Shown here in pieces: positions 48,330-58,300 of a stretch of 64,000 nucleotides of DNA. Below the pieces are notes generated by a model that saw only the letters and a list, made by a program, of their open reading frames with translations, did no database searches and was not told where the DNA came from. Location of the stretch: the NCBI RefSeq assembly GCF_030247195.1, contig NC_080672.1, positions 4,898,001 through 4,962,000 on the forward strand. Direction: 5' to 3'. The translations under genes and the position numbers were made by a program. Origin of the DNA: Topomyia yanbarensis. Lineage: Eukaryota; Arthropoda; Insecta; Diptera; Culicidae. Position 1 is the stretch's first letter; every line of letters begins with the position of its first letter.

Positions 48330-48575
48330 GAGAAGGAAGATTGTTAGTAAGGATGGCGATAGTTCGCGCACGATTCAGGATTTTGGAAGGCTAAAACAAC
48401 ATATTCCGATCGTGCTGCCGTTTTTGGAGAAACTCAGTTTTGTATATCGCACCGTTCTAGGTGGCTTTAGTTTCGAATGGGTCACTACGTTTGCCGCAAG
48501 TGCATATGACCTGCCAAATCAGATACTTCGAAGCGAATTTCAATAGCTTCTTCCGTTTTAAATGGTCATCCGCTA
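48330..48575 (-). pseudogene. IS630-Tc1-mariner-type transposase relic (central block)
   Basis: On the minus strand the bases read LLKFASKYLIWQVICTCGKR then SDPFETK, and in a nearby frame YKTEFLQKRQHDRN. This matches the KFAKKYMVWQAICSCGKRS.PFVT...... YKECLQKRLLP block between the first two catalytic residues of the same transposase group seen at 30.2 and 38.4 kb. The DNA around it is repeated at 54.86-54.95 kb. Confidence 0.6.
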
Positions 48576-48839
48576 CAAACTTGTGCTTACGCTGTAGTCT
48601 CACCATCAATAAATATTCATCGTTCATATATGTTTATAAACTACCAATAATCATTTTTTGGAATCGCGCTGAAAAATATGCTCATAAATTCATGACAAAA
48701 ATAACATAATTTCGTAATTGTGGATCGTCGCCAAATACAGAAAGTTATTCGTGTCACTGCCATGCGTAACCACTATAGACAATTAAATTCGATTCGGTTA
48801 AGAATCTGCCTGACCCTGTCAAACGAACGCCAAACCGCG

Positions 48840-48985
48840 TGGCTGGAGACAAGTAATAGTTATCGCCATTCTGAAACCGGGAAACAGGCCTCCTATCATA
48901 ACTCGTATCGTCCGATTGCAATGCTACTATGCAGCAGGAAACTCTTGGACAAAATTATCCTACCAGTTACTTCTCCGGTGTAAAA
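48840..48985 (+). pseudogene. LINE reverse transcriptase fragment (start of RT domain)
   Basis: Two plus frames joined by one shift give VIAILKPG followed by KQASYHNSYRPIAMLLCSRK then LLDKII. This is the V.PI.KPGK......YRPISLL....K..EK.. block at the start of Jockey/CR1-type reverse transcriptases. Confidence 0.65.
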
Positions 48986-48999
48986 AGAAAACTATCATT

Positions 49000-50240
49000 A
49001 TTTGGCACTGTTTTCATTAGAATACCAACTCTCTTATATAGAAGAGAAACAAATGGGTTTTCGTATCCGTTTCCATTTATGTTTTTTTCGGAGAAGTTTA
49101 GTCATGAATATTAAATAATGGTTTTTCTAACTACATTCTCATATATTGTCACTTACTAACAATTGAAATGCGTAAACCAGAAGCAACCAAACCCGATCAT
49201 ATTTGGACAAAGATCAATTCCGAAAAAGTCAATATTGGCCTAATTTCGTTTCATACATATGTCTACCAACCCAACATCGCACCAACTCCACCTCAGACTT
49301 GAACTTGTCTACCACCAGCGCTCGTGACCAAAGCAATTACCCGACCCGTTAAGTTGAATCCCTGACCAATAGTTTCTAGACCACCGGAGCCGATCATGTA
49401 CCGGTAATACCAATAATCAATCGTGTCTTTAATGCACACGACGCAGATTAGACCCTGAGAGCTTTGGCAAGCGACTACTGTTAGAAAATCCACAAACGCA
49501 CGCGCCTTCCACCGCAAGCAATCAAATCATCAAAACGATTTTCCTCCATACATACCTGGCCTGTAGGTTACCTACACGAAGGCAGGACTGGCGGCGGACG
49601 GCTTATTTGGACGCGTGGCTGCCAGCCTGCTGTGCTAGACACGGTACCGTTCGATTACTGCGTTTAATTTGAATAATTTCTGTGTCAGTTGGTAAATTAA
49701 TACCAGCAGGGCCTACTGCTTGTATGCAAGATTAAAAACCAATGGCGCTAAAATTAGTTTCTAATGACAAACCTATAGGCCGCTCAGGTCATATTTGATC
49801 AGCCCGGGCAGCAAAATTTGCATTCGTGCAACCGATTTTCCCAAATCGGGTAAACTCAAGGCCAACCGGGAGATGGCGATGGAATTGAGAAGGGAGATTG
49901 TTTAGATACACTGTTGCACCGGAACCCCGTTCAATCTCAAGCACGACAATGATGTCATGCTATTGCGATTTGATCAACGCTGAAATGAGCCTCTAATGTT
50001 CCTTTCCAGACAGAGAGTTTGCATCACATTCAATTCAATGGAAGGAACAAAAATGGACCAACTAAGTAGAACCACCTTTTTGGCATAAATTCAAACAACC
50101 CAGCAGATGCTTTTTTTGTCGGTTTGACTAACTTATACCGGCCGGGTAGACAGGTTTTTCAAATTCTTTCAACTGAACTGAAAAAAACATACAATCCAAA
50201 ATAAAGCAGAAAAAATTAACGTTTATCTAAATTGGGCACT
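49000..50240. other. Unassigned DNA
   Basis: No gene called. A plus-strand run reads HDNDVMLLRFDQ around 49946-49982, superficially like the catalytic-aspartate block of trypsin-type proteases, but no His or Ser block accompanies it. The 74-codon minus frame at 49293-49517 has no recognisable family. Confidence 0.35.
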
Positions 50241-50248
50241 TCCACCTG

Positions 50249-50560
50249 TTACCATTCATCGAGGAGACAAGTGCAACCACCTCGAAGATATTGGTGAGCC
50301 TTCAGTAAAAAAAACATCAGACCGTGTCGGGCGGGAGAGAAAGAGCTCATCAGGCTGTCCAGACTTTCAGTGAGTTCGGTGATTTTTAAAAAAGATGACG
50401 AGCAGGCATCACTTGGGATGATTTTTGAGATAATCATCGCACCGGGAATGGATCCGACAGGCTGTAAATTGAAATCACTGATGGACGGTGGTTGATAGTC
50501 TGCACCGTGAACGGACAGTGACGTACGAACAGGTTGGACCGGCAGACATCATAAACACAT
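50249..50560 (-). pseudogene. Open frame with weak similarity to degenerin/ENaC (pickpocket) extracellular region
   Basis: After a stop near 50560 the minus frame is open for about 100 codons. It contains ISDFNLQPVGSIPGAM and then TELTESLDSLMSSFSPARHG, LMFF, HQYLRGGCTCLLDEW. The arrangement T.S..L..FSP.R..C.F followed by a Y...C..EC segment is characteristic of insect pickpocket channels, but the first cysteine is replaced and the frame ends soon after. A splice-acceptor-like TTCTTCTTCTTGGCAG lies upstream on the minus strand (about 50633-50648) but opens onto stops. It is a possible pseudogene or exon fragment, low confidence. Confidence 0.22.
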
Positions 50561-50880
50561 GGACAGGATTATATTCCATTATAAGATGATAACTATAATT
50601 TTGACTTATTGGTTTACGATGTTTTCTGTCTGCCAAGAAGAAGAAGTTTTGGGACATCTTTGGGGAAAAATGAGTTTTCTTGATTTTCTCATAATTTATT
50701 TTAATTTATATGTTCTTTTTCGTATGCACTGATTTGTATGATACTCTCACAATACACTTTTTAAAAACTAACGGAGAAAACTTTACTTTACCATGTATGA
50801 AGGTATAAAAGCCCTTAGTATCTTTCAATCTTGAAATGAGCAGGCGGTGAAATTTTGAAATCTTCGAAATTATATGTATA

Positions 50881-51057
50881 CACTCAGGTTTATTTTTACG
50901 CGGGGGATACGAGCCGCGTAAATGAAAACCGCGTAAATGAAAACCGCGTAAATTTCAAAATCCGCGTAAATGAAAACCGCGTAAATTTCAAAATGCGCGT
51001 AAAAAAACCGCGTAAAAAATACCGCGCAAAAAAAACGGCGTAAAAAAAACTTGAGTG
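50881..51057. mobile_element. 177-bp MITE with internal CGCGTAAA minisatellite, TA duplication
   Basis: TA-CACTCAGGTTTATTTTTACG at the left is inverted at the right as CGTAAAAAAAACTTGAGTG-TA. The interior is a run of CCGCGTAAATGAAAA and CCGCGTAAATTTCAAAAT units. The repetitive frames on both strands (RVNENRVNENRVNF) are by-products of this array. Confidence 0.82.
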
Positions 51058-51399
51058 TATTTGATTTAATAAACAACTTTGTCTAAAACAACACGCCACT
51101 AGGACTCGCCGTTCGACAAAGTATGATACAAACCTTATTTTCCAAAACGTGACTTACAGATATTTCTGGGAAATTCCCTTAGGTAGGGGGCAAACAGTGA
51201 TAATAAATATCTCAAACATTGAGCGCAGTCCACTGGACCTAAAAATAGATAATGAGAGAGATTTGGCCCGATCGATGAGGTGGAGAGGTGACGATCTACT
51301 TATAGGAGACATTGGGGGTCGATAGGCCAATTGGGAGGAATTGGAGGCTGCAGCAGTGATCACGATACTATTAAGAATATGTGATGACATCATTACAGT

Positions 51400-51471
51400 T
51401 CCTCAATGGTGAAGTGGTTAACGCACCCAACTAGAGACTGGGAGATCGCAGGTTCGATTCCTGCTTTAGGA
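51400..51471 (+). tRNA. tRNA-like sequence (pseudo-tRNA or SINE head), AGA anticodon position
   Basis: The 72 bases fit canonical tRNA numbering exactly. The acceptor is TCCTCAA/TTTAGGA (one mismatch). The D arm has A-box-like TGGTGAAGTGG. The anticodon stem is CCCAA/CTGGG (one mismatch) with loop CTAGAGA. The variable loop has five bases, and the T arm is perfect: GCAGG-TTCGATT-CCTGC. AGA would be a serine anticodon, but serine tRNAs have a long variable arm, which is absent. A TTTT terminator follows at 51477-51480, and the GGTGATTTTTCACC hairpin beyond may be a SINE body. Probably a pseudo-tRNA or SINE head rather than a working tRNA gene. Confidence 0.55.
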
Positions 51472-51609
51472 CATATCTTTTCTCGGTGTTTCCAATAAGA
51501 AGGTGATTTTTCACCATTTCATCATTCTCACCGTTCTGTCATTCTTTCCCTTTATGGACACGCTCATAAAAATACTTAAGAAAGGAAAAAACAAAGACTC
51601 ACGTCAAAA

Positions 51610-52510
51610 CAAGGAATAATAAAATCGTTCACCTGCCGTTTTATTCAATTAAACATATGCAACACTCCCGATTGTCGGCTGTTCGGAGCTGAAGTTCTTT
51701 TTTAGAAACCGAGCTTTTCAAATTTAATTCAATAAGCGATAAATCTATCATAAATTCTCGACAGCCGGCTGCCCAGAGCAACAATCACATGATACTGAGA
51801 GATGCATAGATCGTATCACTGATCAAGGTTAATCCAGATTTGTGTAACTCTTTAGCCCATCCTACTAACAAAAACTTCTTCCCGTGGCAAACGAGGAGGT
51901 ATACACGGTCACCATAAAAAAGATTGTTACACCCTAACATTCTTTCCCTTCCCTGATAACTGTAAAGACGTGGCCGGCACCGTTGTTAGCATTTCAAAGT
52001 GTAGAACTCTTGAAACGTGCACATTGAAGGGGGATAGCTACTCCCGTGCTTCAACTACGAATTGTACGGTCATCATGCTCATTGCTAAGATCATATTTTC
52101 TATAGATGAATAGCTAGCTGTTCTATTATATTTTCTTTTTCTGGTGCCTTGTGTAACTCGGAGTGCTTGTCTCGCGCGTACATTTTTCAAAATCTTTGGC
52201 CTTATCCTGTTATGTAACGCCCCGCGGAAGAATAATTATTAAAAATGTGTATTTGAACGGCTTTCATATTTCTACTGGAGATCGCACACATGAAAGCTTT
52301 GATCTAAATGAAAAGACAAAGCGTGTGAGTACTTAGCTAAATCTCAATATCTGCGAAGATATATCCTTATTCATTTCCCTACCACCAACATCCTATCCTG
52401 CGACATTTGTGGATGATGTAGAGAATTCCTCGCTTCACAAGCGTTGAACTATCATTCCCAATCCCAAAATAGAGCTGCATGGGCGTGGCCATCTGATCTG
52501 ATCATACTGT
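51610..52510 (+). repeat. About 0.9-kb dispersed repeat (longest of three copies)
   Basis: Its first half (51610-52070, with AATCGTTCACCTGCCG, CGACAGCCGGCTGCCCAGAG, GAGGTATACACGGTC, ATAGCTACTCCCGTG) recurs inverted at 42300-42760. Its second half (52090-52510, with AACGCCCCGCGGAAGAATAA, CTTTGATCTAAATGAAAAG, CATTTGTGGATGATG) recurs inverted at 32675-33010. It carries no coding sequence. It could be a solo long terminal repeat or a large MITE; ends and target duplication were not resolved. Confidence 0.6.
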
Positions 52511-52589
52511 AATCTTAGTCTCTTTCGGTTACACGTTGAGTATGATGTACTACTCCCAAGTATAATACAATTGGTTCAATATGCAATTT

Positions 52590-53140
52590 CAACAGGCTTT
52601 GATCAATCACGAGAAACACGGTCAACTAAGCTAAGCACAGCATTGTACGGCGCGCATACTTGTACTGGTGCTCCGAACCAATGTTCATTATAAAGATTTC
52701 ATAGCCTAAAAATCCGCAAAATCGACTGAGTTCAGTTTCAGAAAGCCCAATGATGCAAAAGCCTTCGCCATTGTTTAATAACTCTTCCAAATCACGCATT
52801 GAACCAACCCTCTCAATGACACAGGCTTAAAGGGTGTGGTGTATTCGCAACGCCTTAGAGTTGCCAAGCACGTTATACTTATTAACGTTGATCTGCATAC
52901 CACTTAGCAAGCATCATTCCTCTATACTGACCATATCATCTTTGAGCACAGCAAAGTCGAATCCTGAGGCGATTGTAGAAAAGTTTTTCAGACCATCAGC
53001 GTAAAGTTGTTTTCCATACTTTATGCGGATGCAGAGATCGCCGATGAATAAGAGAAAGATAAAATGCCCTAGGTGACTTCCTTGAGGAACACTGGCGTTG
53101 GCGTTTCAAATGCGCTTGAGTGTATGGTGCCAATCCTAAC
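52590..53140 (-). pseudogene. Jockey/CR1-clade reverse transcriptase relic
   Basis: On the minus strand one frame reads QGSHLGHFIFLLFIGDLCIR (motif B) then YGKQLYADGLKNFSTI, where the catalytic YADD has become YADG. It continues with IKKD-like and VNKYNVLGNSKAL blocks and RVGSMRDLEELLN, matching the thumb region (RV..MRDLGVLL). It is open for more than 100 codons apart from single stops and is better preserved than the 30.8-kb relic. Confidence 0.75.
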
Positions 53141-53920
53141 GAAAGCAGATCATTGTGAGCGGTAAGAATGCAGGCATCTGCTTACCCATCTAGGACAATC
53201 TAGTCACTGCAATTTCCAAACAGCATGCGTCCTCTTGTTAACGCTTCTCGATAGCTGGAACTAGAATACTTGTGTACGTCATCAAGTTCGAAGTGGCGGA
53301 ACGTTCAGCCTCAGACAAATAGAGCAAATATATGCGATCAACCTGGAACTTAAACACGTACAGATGTGACAAGTGGAATAGTTACGATCGCATCAGTAGA
53401 TTGCGAAGTTCGTCATTAGCTTGGCGTTTAATATATCATCATGTAGACAGGTTTCGGTGCAAACGAGTCGCAGGAAGTGAAAGCAATCAAAACGGCCTGC
53501 GTTTTTTTCTCATTCCACGAACGTTCAGGTAGTAGACGTACAGGAAATAAAGTATTATACGCAAAGGTACGCTATGAGCGGAGAAGTTTTCAGAAAACGA
53601 ACTGTCATGTAAAGCAAAATACTCAGCTGAGAAGAGCGTTCGGAAGACCCTCTCACTACCTGCGAACGCAAGGCCGGGACGGCTAAGTTTATTACTGTTA
53701 TGTTAAGTTTATTACGACTGAATCGAAGTGCTCTGGAGCTTCCGCACTATTATATAACGGGCGTCTCGGTGATGATAGCGACGAACAAAGTGCACCATCA
53801 TTAATTGGTTGAAGTCATTGGAGAGCGCGACCGGGACCGAGTAGTAACCACGGGCGTTCTCTTGTGCTTATACTTATGCTTATGCCTTGTTGATTTGGCA
53901 CATTTTAGCCTTTCTCATAT
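53140..53920. other. Probable further LINE debris and unassigned DNA
   Basis: Minus-strand sequence up to about 53300 reads weakly like the region between RT motifs A and B (AFETP, RIGTIHSS), but with many breaks. From 53330 on, the frames of 66-69 codons have no family. Confidence 0.35.
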
Positions 53921-53923
53921 AGA

Positions 53924-54034
53924 ATCACTCTGAAAATCGTCAACCTAATCCCAGCTTGGCTTGGATAGGTTTTCTGAATTTTATCAGAGGCCAAGCCAAG
54001 CCGGGATTAGGTTGATCATTTTCAGAGTGATGGT
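53924..54034. mobile_element. 110-bp hairpin (MITE-like inverted repeat)
   Basis: ATCACTCTGAAAATCGTCAA, CCTAATCCCAGCTTGGCTTGG is followed after about 25 bases by its inverse CCAAGCCAAGCCGGGATTAGG, TTGATCATTTTCAGAGTGAT. It has about 43-bp arms with few mismatches and no coding potential. Confidence 0.75.
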
Positions 54035-54049
54035 ATAATGGGTGTGCAG

Positions 54050-54240
54050 TAAGGGGTTATTCACACCCTCACCCCTACACTATCAAACCCCTCTGAGATT
54101 CCTCCCCATCACACCCGCTCAGATAAGCACCCCACATTACCACCCAGACACACCCTTCACTCATTCTATATCACTTTCACCCGCCAGACTTACCAAAATA
54201 CCCTCTCACGCGCCCACTTCCGTAAGCCAAAATAAGTGAC
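54050..54240. repeat. C-rich, strand-asymmetric tract
   Basis: The plus strand is strongly depleted in G and contains CACCCTCACCCCTACAC, CCTCCCCATCACACCCG and CACCCAGACACACCC. The 65-codon frame over it is rich in P, S and T and is considered an artefact of composition. The origin is unclear. Confidence 0.4.
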
Positions 54241-54542
54241 CAGTAAGACAACATTGAACTAATGCTGATAAAGCTAATTAATAATGCCATTTTTTGTGTT
54301 TCAAGTGTTTCAGCGTCGACACATGGCTCATCAAGTTCGAGGTTGACAAATCATTGTATATATGTGCAAAGTGTACTAAGAATGTAATAGACAATTCCTC
54401 AATTATATCGAAAATAATCATGGAATCATAGTCTGTGGAAATGAGAAAAGCACAATCGCATCACTAGGCCAATCAAAACAATTTCCACGTCCTGTTTGCC
54501 TCTCCATTGGCCTACCGGAGTTGCCGCTGCGTTATGACCCAA

Positions 54543-54714
54543 TACCCAGTAAAGTTCAGTCGGAAATGAACTGGAATTCTGGCTGGTTCCAGTTCGTATT
54601 CCGGCTCCAGTGCAACAACCGATTCTAACTAGAATCGGTTGTGTCACTGGAGCCGGAATACGAACTGGAACCAGCCAGAATTCCGGTTCATTTCCGGCTG
54701 AGCTTAACTGGGTA
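54543..54714. mobile_element. 172-bp near-perfect palindromic MITE
   Basis: The element starts TA-CCCAGTAAAGTTCAG and ends CTTAACTGGG-TA, with arms of about 80 bp (AACTGGAATTCTGGCTGG, TATTCCGGCTCCAGTG, CAACCGATTCTA and their inverses) and almost no loop. TA flanks are consistent with Tc1/mariner-type mobilisation. The 104-codon minus frame through it is a read-through of the palindrome. Confidence 0.85.
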
Positions 54715-54844
54715 GGATTCGATCGGACAGAGCAAAACACAGATTGTTAGGTAGGGTCTTTCGACACAAAATTCAGAGAATTTGTCAAATACCAATCCTA
54801 CACGGTGTTAGTATACATAGTAGTATGAAGCCAAATTGGGTCAA

Positions 54845-54955
54845 AATAACGGTTTTAGATCTTTGGTCACGAATGCTTCACTACGTTTGCCATAAGTAAA
54901 TATGGCCTGCCAAATCAGGCACTTCGAAGCGAATTTCAATAGACAAGTCCTGGGT
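54845..54955 (-). pseudogene. IS630-Tc1-mariner-type transposase fragment
   Basis: The minus strand reads LLKFASKCLIWQAIFTYGKR then SEAFVTKDLK, the same block as at 48.33-48.57 kb and nearly identical in DNA. It lies 80 bp from the target site of the full-length LINE. Confidence 0.6.
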
Positions 54956-55037
54956 CGAAACGCTCGGATTCCGCTTGAAATGAGCAATCAGCACTATCTC
55001 TGTTTTTTGGGCATTGTTCTCGGTTTTCGCCCAACTC

Positions 55038-55050
55038 TTTTTCGTATTTG
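55038..55050. repeat. Target site duplication, 3' side of the I-clade LINE
   Basis: TTTTTCGTATTTG, identical to 62145-62157. It is followed directly by the (TTG)n that is the complement of the element's CAA tail. Confidence 0.85.
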
Positions 55051-55327
55051 TTGTTGTTGTTGTTGTTGTTTATTGTTAGGTTTTAACTCCGAGGGCCATT
55101 CACCTAATTTTTCAAATTAATTACAATTATTTTACAAAAAAAAAATTATATTGCTATTGTTTTTGCGTTCGTCACTGAAACTTCGGCCGGAAGAACTTCC
55201 ATTAATCGATCTCCAGAAAGAGTGTCCCATGCTGTAAAAAAAAAGAAAGTAAACAACGGGTATGTTTCATGGAAAATAAAGCCGCGCTGGAGCTCGCTAG
55301 GAGATCGTTGGTGTGGTGATACAACTT
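55051..55327 (-). other. 3' UTR and CAA tail of the I-clade LINE
   Basis: About 280 bases after the ORF2 stop, ending with GGTGAATGGCCCTCGGAGTT, AAAACCTAACAATAAACAAC and seven or so CAA repeats. The related 60-bp stub at 26.43 kb ends in the same phrase, so this is the sequence used for priming. Confidence 0.8.
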
Positions 55328-58300
55328 TCAGATCTGTTTAAATAGGTCGGTGTCCTTCAGAAAGTTGAGAAGAGCTTGCTCTCGGGCTGGGTCATTTGAC
55401 AGAGCGTCTTCAATCGAATCGATGTCATGGGATCGGCGGAGCTCCTCCAGTTCGCGGCATTCGATTAGTAGGTGTTCAACTGTGAGCCTGGAATGACAGG
55501 TATGACATGTCGGTGGATCCCCGCCGGTCAGGAGGTGGGCGTGGGTTATTTTAGTGTGTCCGGTTCTAAGGCGGGAGAGTACACGTTGTTCAAGGCGGGA
55601 TTCTCTGTCGGTCCATTTTCCAATGGTTGGTTTAATTTTGCGACAATGTCCTCTGGTGGTTCGCCAGTAATGCGCGAAATGTTCTATCATTTTTTCGTCG
55701 ATCAATCGGTGGATATCGGCTCCTGGGACCTCTTTTGTGAAATAAATTGTGCAGTTGCGGCCTTGGCATGCCAGCCGGTCGGCTTGAGTGTTGCCGTTAA
55801 TCCCGCTATGTCCGGGGATCCAACATAACGTGGTTAGAGGATCCAAGGCGTCTTCAATTGCCTGGGCGAAGGGATGACGGGATATTCCTTTGTCAAGTGC
55901 GTTGAGCACTGAAAGCGAGTCAGAAAAGATGACTACTGGAATATCAGGGGGCTTCTTGAGAGTAGCTAACAAGATAGCGGCTGCCTCAGCTGAAAAAACT
56001 GAGCAGCTCGCTGGAAGTTTGCGGGCGAGGTCAATATCAAGACCATGTACTCCGAAGCCGACTTGATCGTCCAATTTGGATCCGTCGGTGTACAGTTTTA
56101 GATGGTTGCCGTATTTGCTAGCTAGTTTGTTGAACTGCGCAAGAATTACGCCAGGTGGATCTCCAGCCTTGATCTTTTTAGTCAAGGAAAGGTTGATGTT
56201 TGGACCTCGATCGTAACAGCTTCGACGGAAAACTCGAGGCACATTGGCGATTTCTGGTAAGTCTTCTCCGGTGAACTGATTGTAAACGTTCCTGGCAGTG
56301 TTCAACAAGCAACAATCGTTTCCAGTGGTTTTCTCTAAGAACGCAACAGCACGTTTGATGATACTGGAGGCTACGAACCAGGGGAATGGAAGCAGGCCAG
56401 ATTCGACGCACGAAGCTTCCGTAGGTGAACTGGGTAGGAGACTAGAAGCGGAACGGATGGATCCGTTGTATCCCGGAGCAATCGTGCGTACAAGCAAGTC
56501 GGAGGAAGAGCTTGTGAGCTCGATTCCGTATAGAATTTTGCTGGTTATTAAGCTCTGACTTATATTAAGGATTGTGTGTCGATTAGTCCTGCGGTGTCGG
56601 TTACTTATCGCACGAACCAATCTGCGGCGACTTTTGCAGTCATTCTTAACCCTGCGAAAGTATGGTCCGAAAGTGCCAGTACGGTCGATTGAAACACCTA
56701 GTATGACAGGTTCCTTTCGGTACCGTAGCGTATAACCATTTAGGGTGACCGGTCGGTCAGTGGCACGATGATGTGTCCCACAGAAATGTGTAATTTCGCT
56801 TTTACTCGTCGATACGTTGAATCCATTCTGCTCGGCCCAGCGACCGATTGCATTAACTGCAGCTTGCAATTTTCACCGAACCCGTTTAGGGTGGAGACCG
56901 GTTACCACTAATAGGATATCATCGGCATATACGAAGATATGTATCCCTTTTGGCAGATATCGGTAAATGAAGTTCATTGCAATGAGGAAGAGCGTTACCG
57001 ACAAAACTGACCCCTGGGGAACTCCGTTGTCTTCGGAGAAGAAATTGGAAAACGTACCACCGATGGCAACTCTGAATCGTCGGTTGGTTAGAAACTGTTG
57101 GATGTAAATACCTAAACTTCCTCGAATTCCCCAGTCACGAAGTTGTTCGAGGACGCCGTTTCGCCATACAGTATTGTATGCTTTAGCCAGGTCAATTGCT
57201 GCAATGTCTACATGTTGTCCCTCGGCCCGGGCTTGAGCGATTGTTTCTGCCAGTGAACCAAAGTAGATACCAGTACCTCTTCCTTGGCGAAACGCAAATT
57301 GTCTGTCATCTAGTAATTGTTTCTCCTCTAGGTAGGTAACTAGTCGGCGGTTGACCAATTTCTCGAGAACTTTACTGATGCAACTCAGGAGGCTAATGGG
57401 ACGAAAGTCCTGGACCGATCGTCGTCCTGTGGTTCTTTTCGGTATGGGTATCACGAGTGCTTCCTTCCACGAGTCTGGGAAGCGTCCACTTTTCCAGATT
57501 TGGTTTAGGCTATCGAGAAGGGCACGTTTACCTCGAGTAGGAAGATGTCGCAACATGGGGTATCCGATTTCATCTAAGCCGGCGGATTTACCACGTGCAC
57601 TGGCCAGTGCGTAGGCCAGTTCAGTTGGTGAAAATGGTTAGTTGTACTGAGTATTGTGATCTGGAGGAAACGTGATAGGAATGCTCGTTGTATTTACTTT
57701 ACGCCGACGGAAGGGTTCACAATACGCGTTAACCGAGGATAGTTCAGCGAAATATTTCCCAAGCTCATTAGCAATTTGCAGGGGGTCGTCAAGTGGGCCG
57801 TTCGTGGTCAATATGTTGAAGCCGCTCTGTCTACGTTTCCCGCTAAAAGCGTTTACACGTCGCCATAACTCTGTAGTAGTCGAATCCGAATGGATCCCGT
57901 CCAGAAAGTCAGACCAACTTTTGTCTTTGGCTTCACGAATAGCTTTCCTACTTGCGTTGCGGAGTTCTCGAAATGTTGCGGCGTATGTTACCCTTTCTGG
58001 GTGATTAATTGGAGTTTTCTTTAATTTTCGCAGGGCCTTACGCCTATTTTTGAGAGCTGCATGTACTTCGGGACACCACCAGTGAACGGCCTTGCAGGAA
58101 GGTGTGCCGCTGGTCCTGGGAATGCTGTTTTCTGCTGCTTTGACGATAATGTCGGATAGTTCCTCCGGAGAATAGACGTGGTCTCGGTGCTCAAGGTCTA
58201 AATAATTGCTTTCAAAGTCCTCCCAGTTGGCTCGATCATAGAGCCATCTTCTTCGACGCGTTGTAGGAGGAGGTTGTTTGCTGAGGGTTATCTGGATGGG

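Noticed and set aside
49930..49985. HDNDVMLLRF, resembling the aspartate motif of trypsin-like proteases
   Set aside because: Isolated; neither the TAAHC nor GDSGG motif is found within several kilobases in compatible frames.
50870..51099. Repetitive frames RVNENRVNEN and FTRFSFTRFS as possible repeat proteins
   Set aside because: They are translations of the minisatellite inside a MITE in different phases.
55472..55828. 118-codon plus-strand frame and similar plus frames at 57351, 57672, 58320 and 60236
   Set aside because: They are antisense to the strongly supported LINE ORFs.
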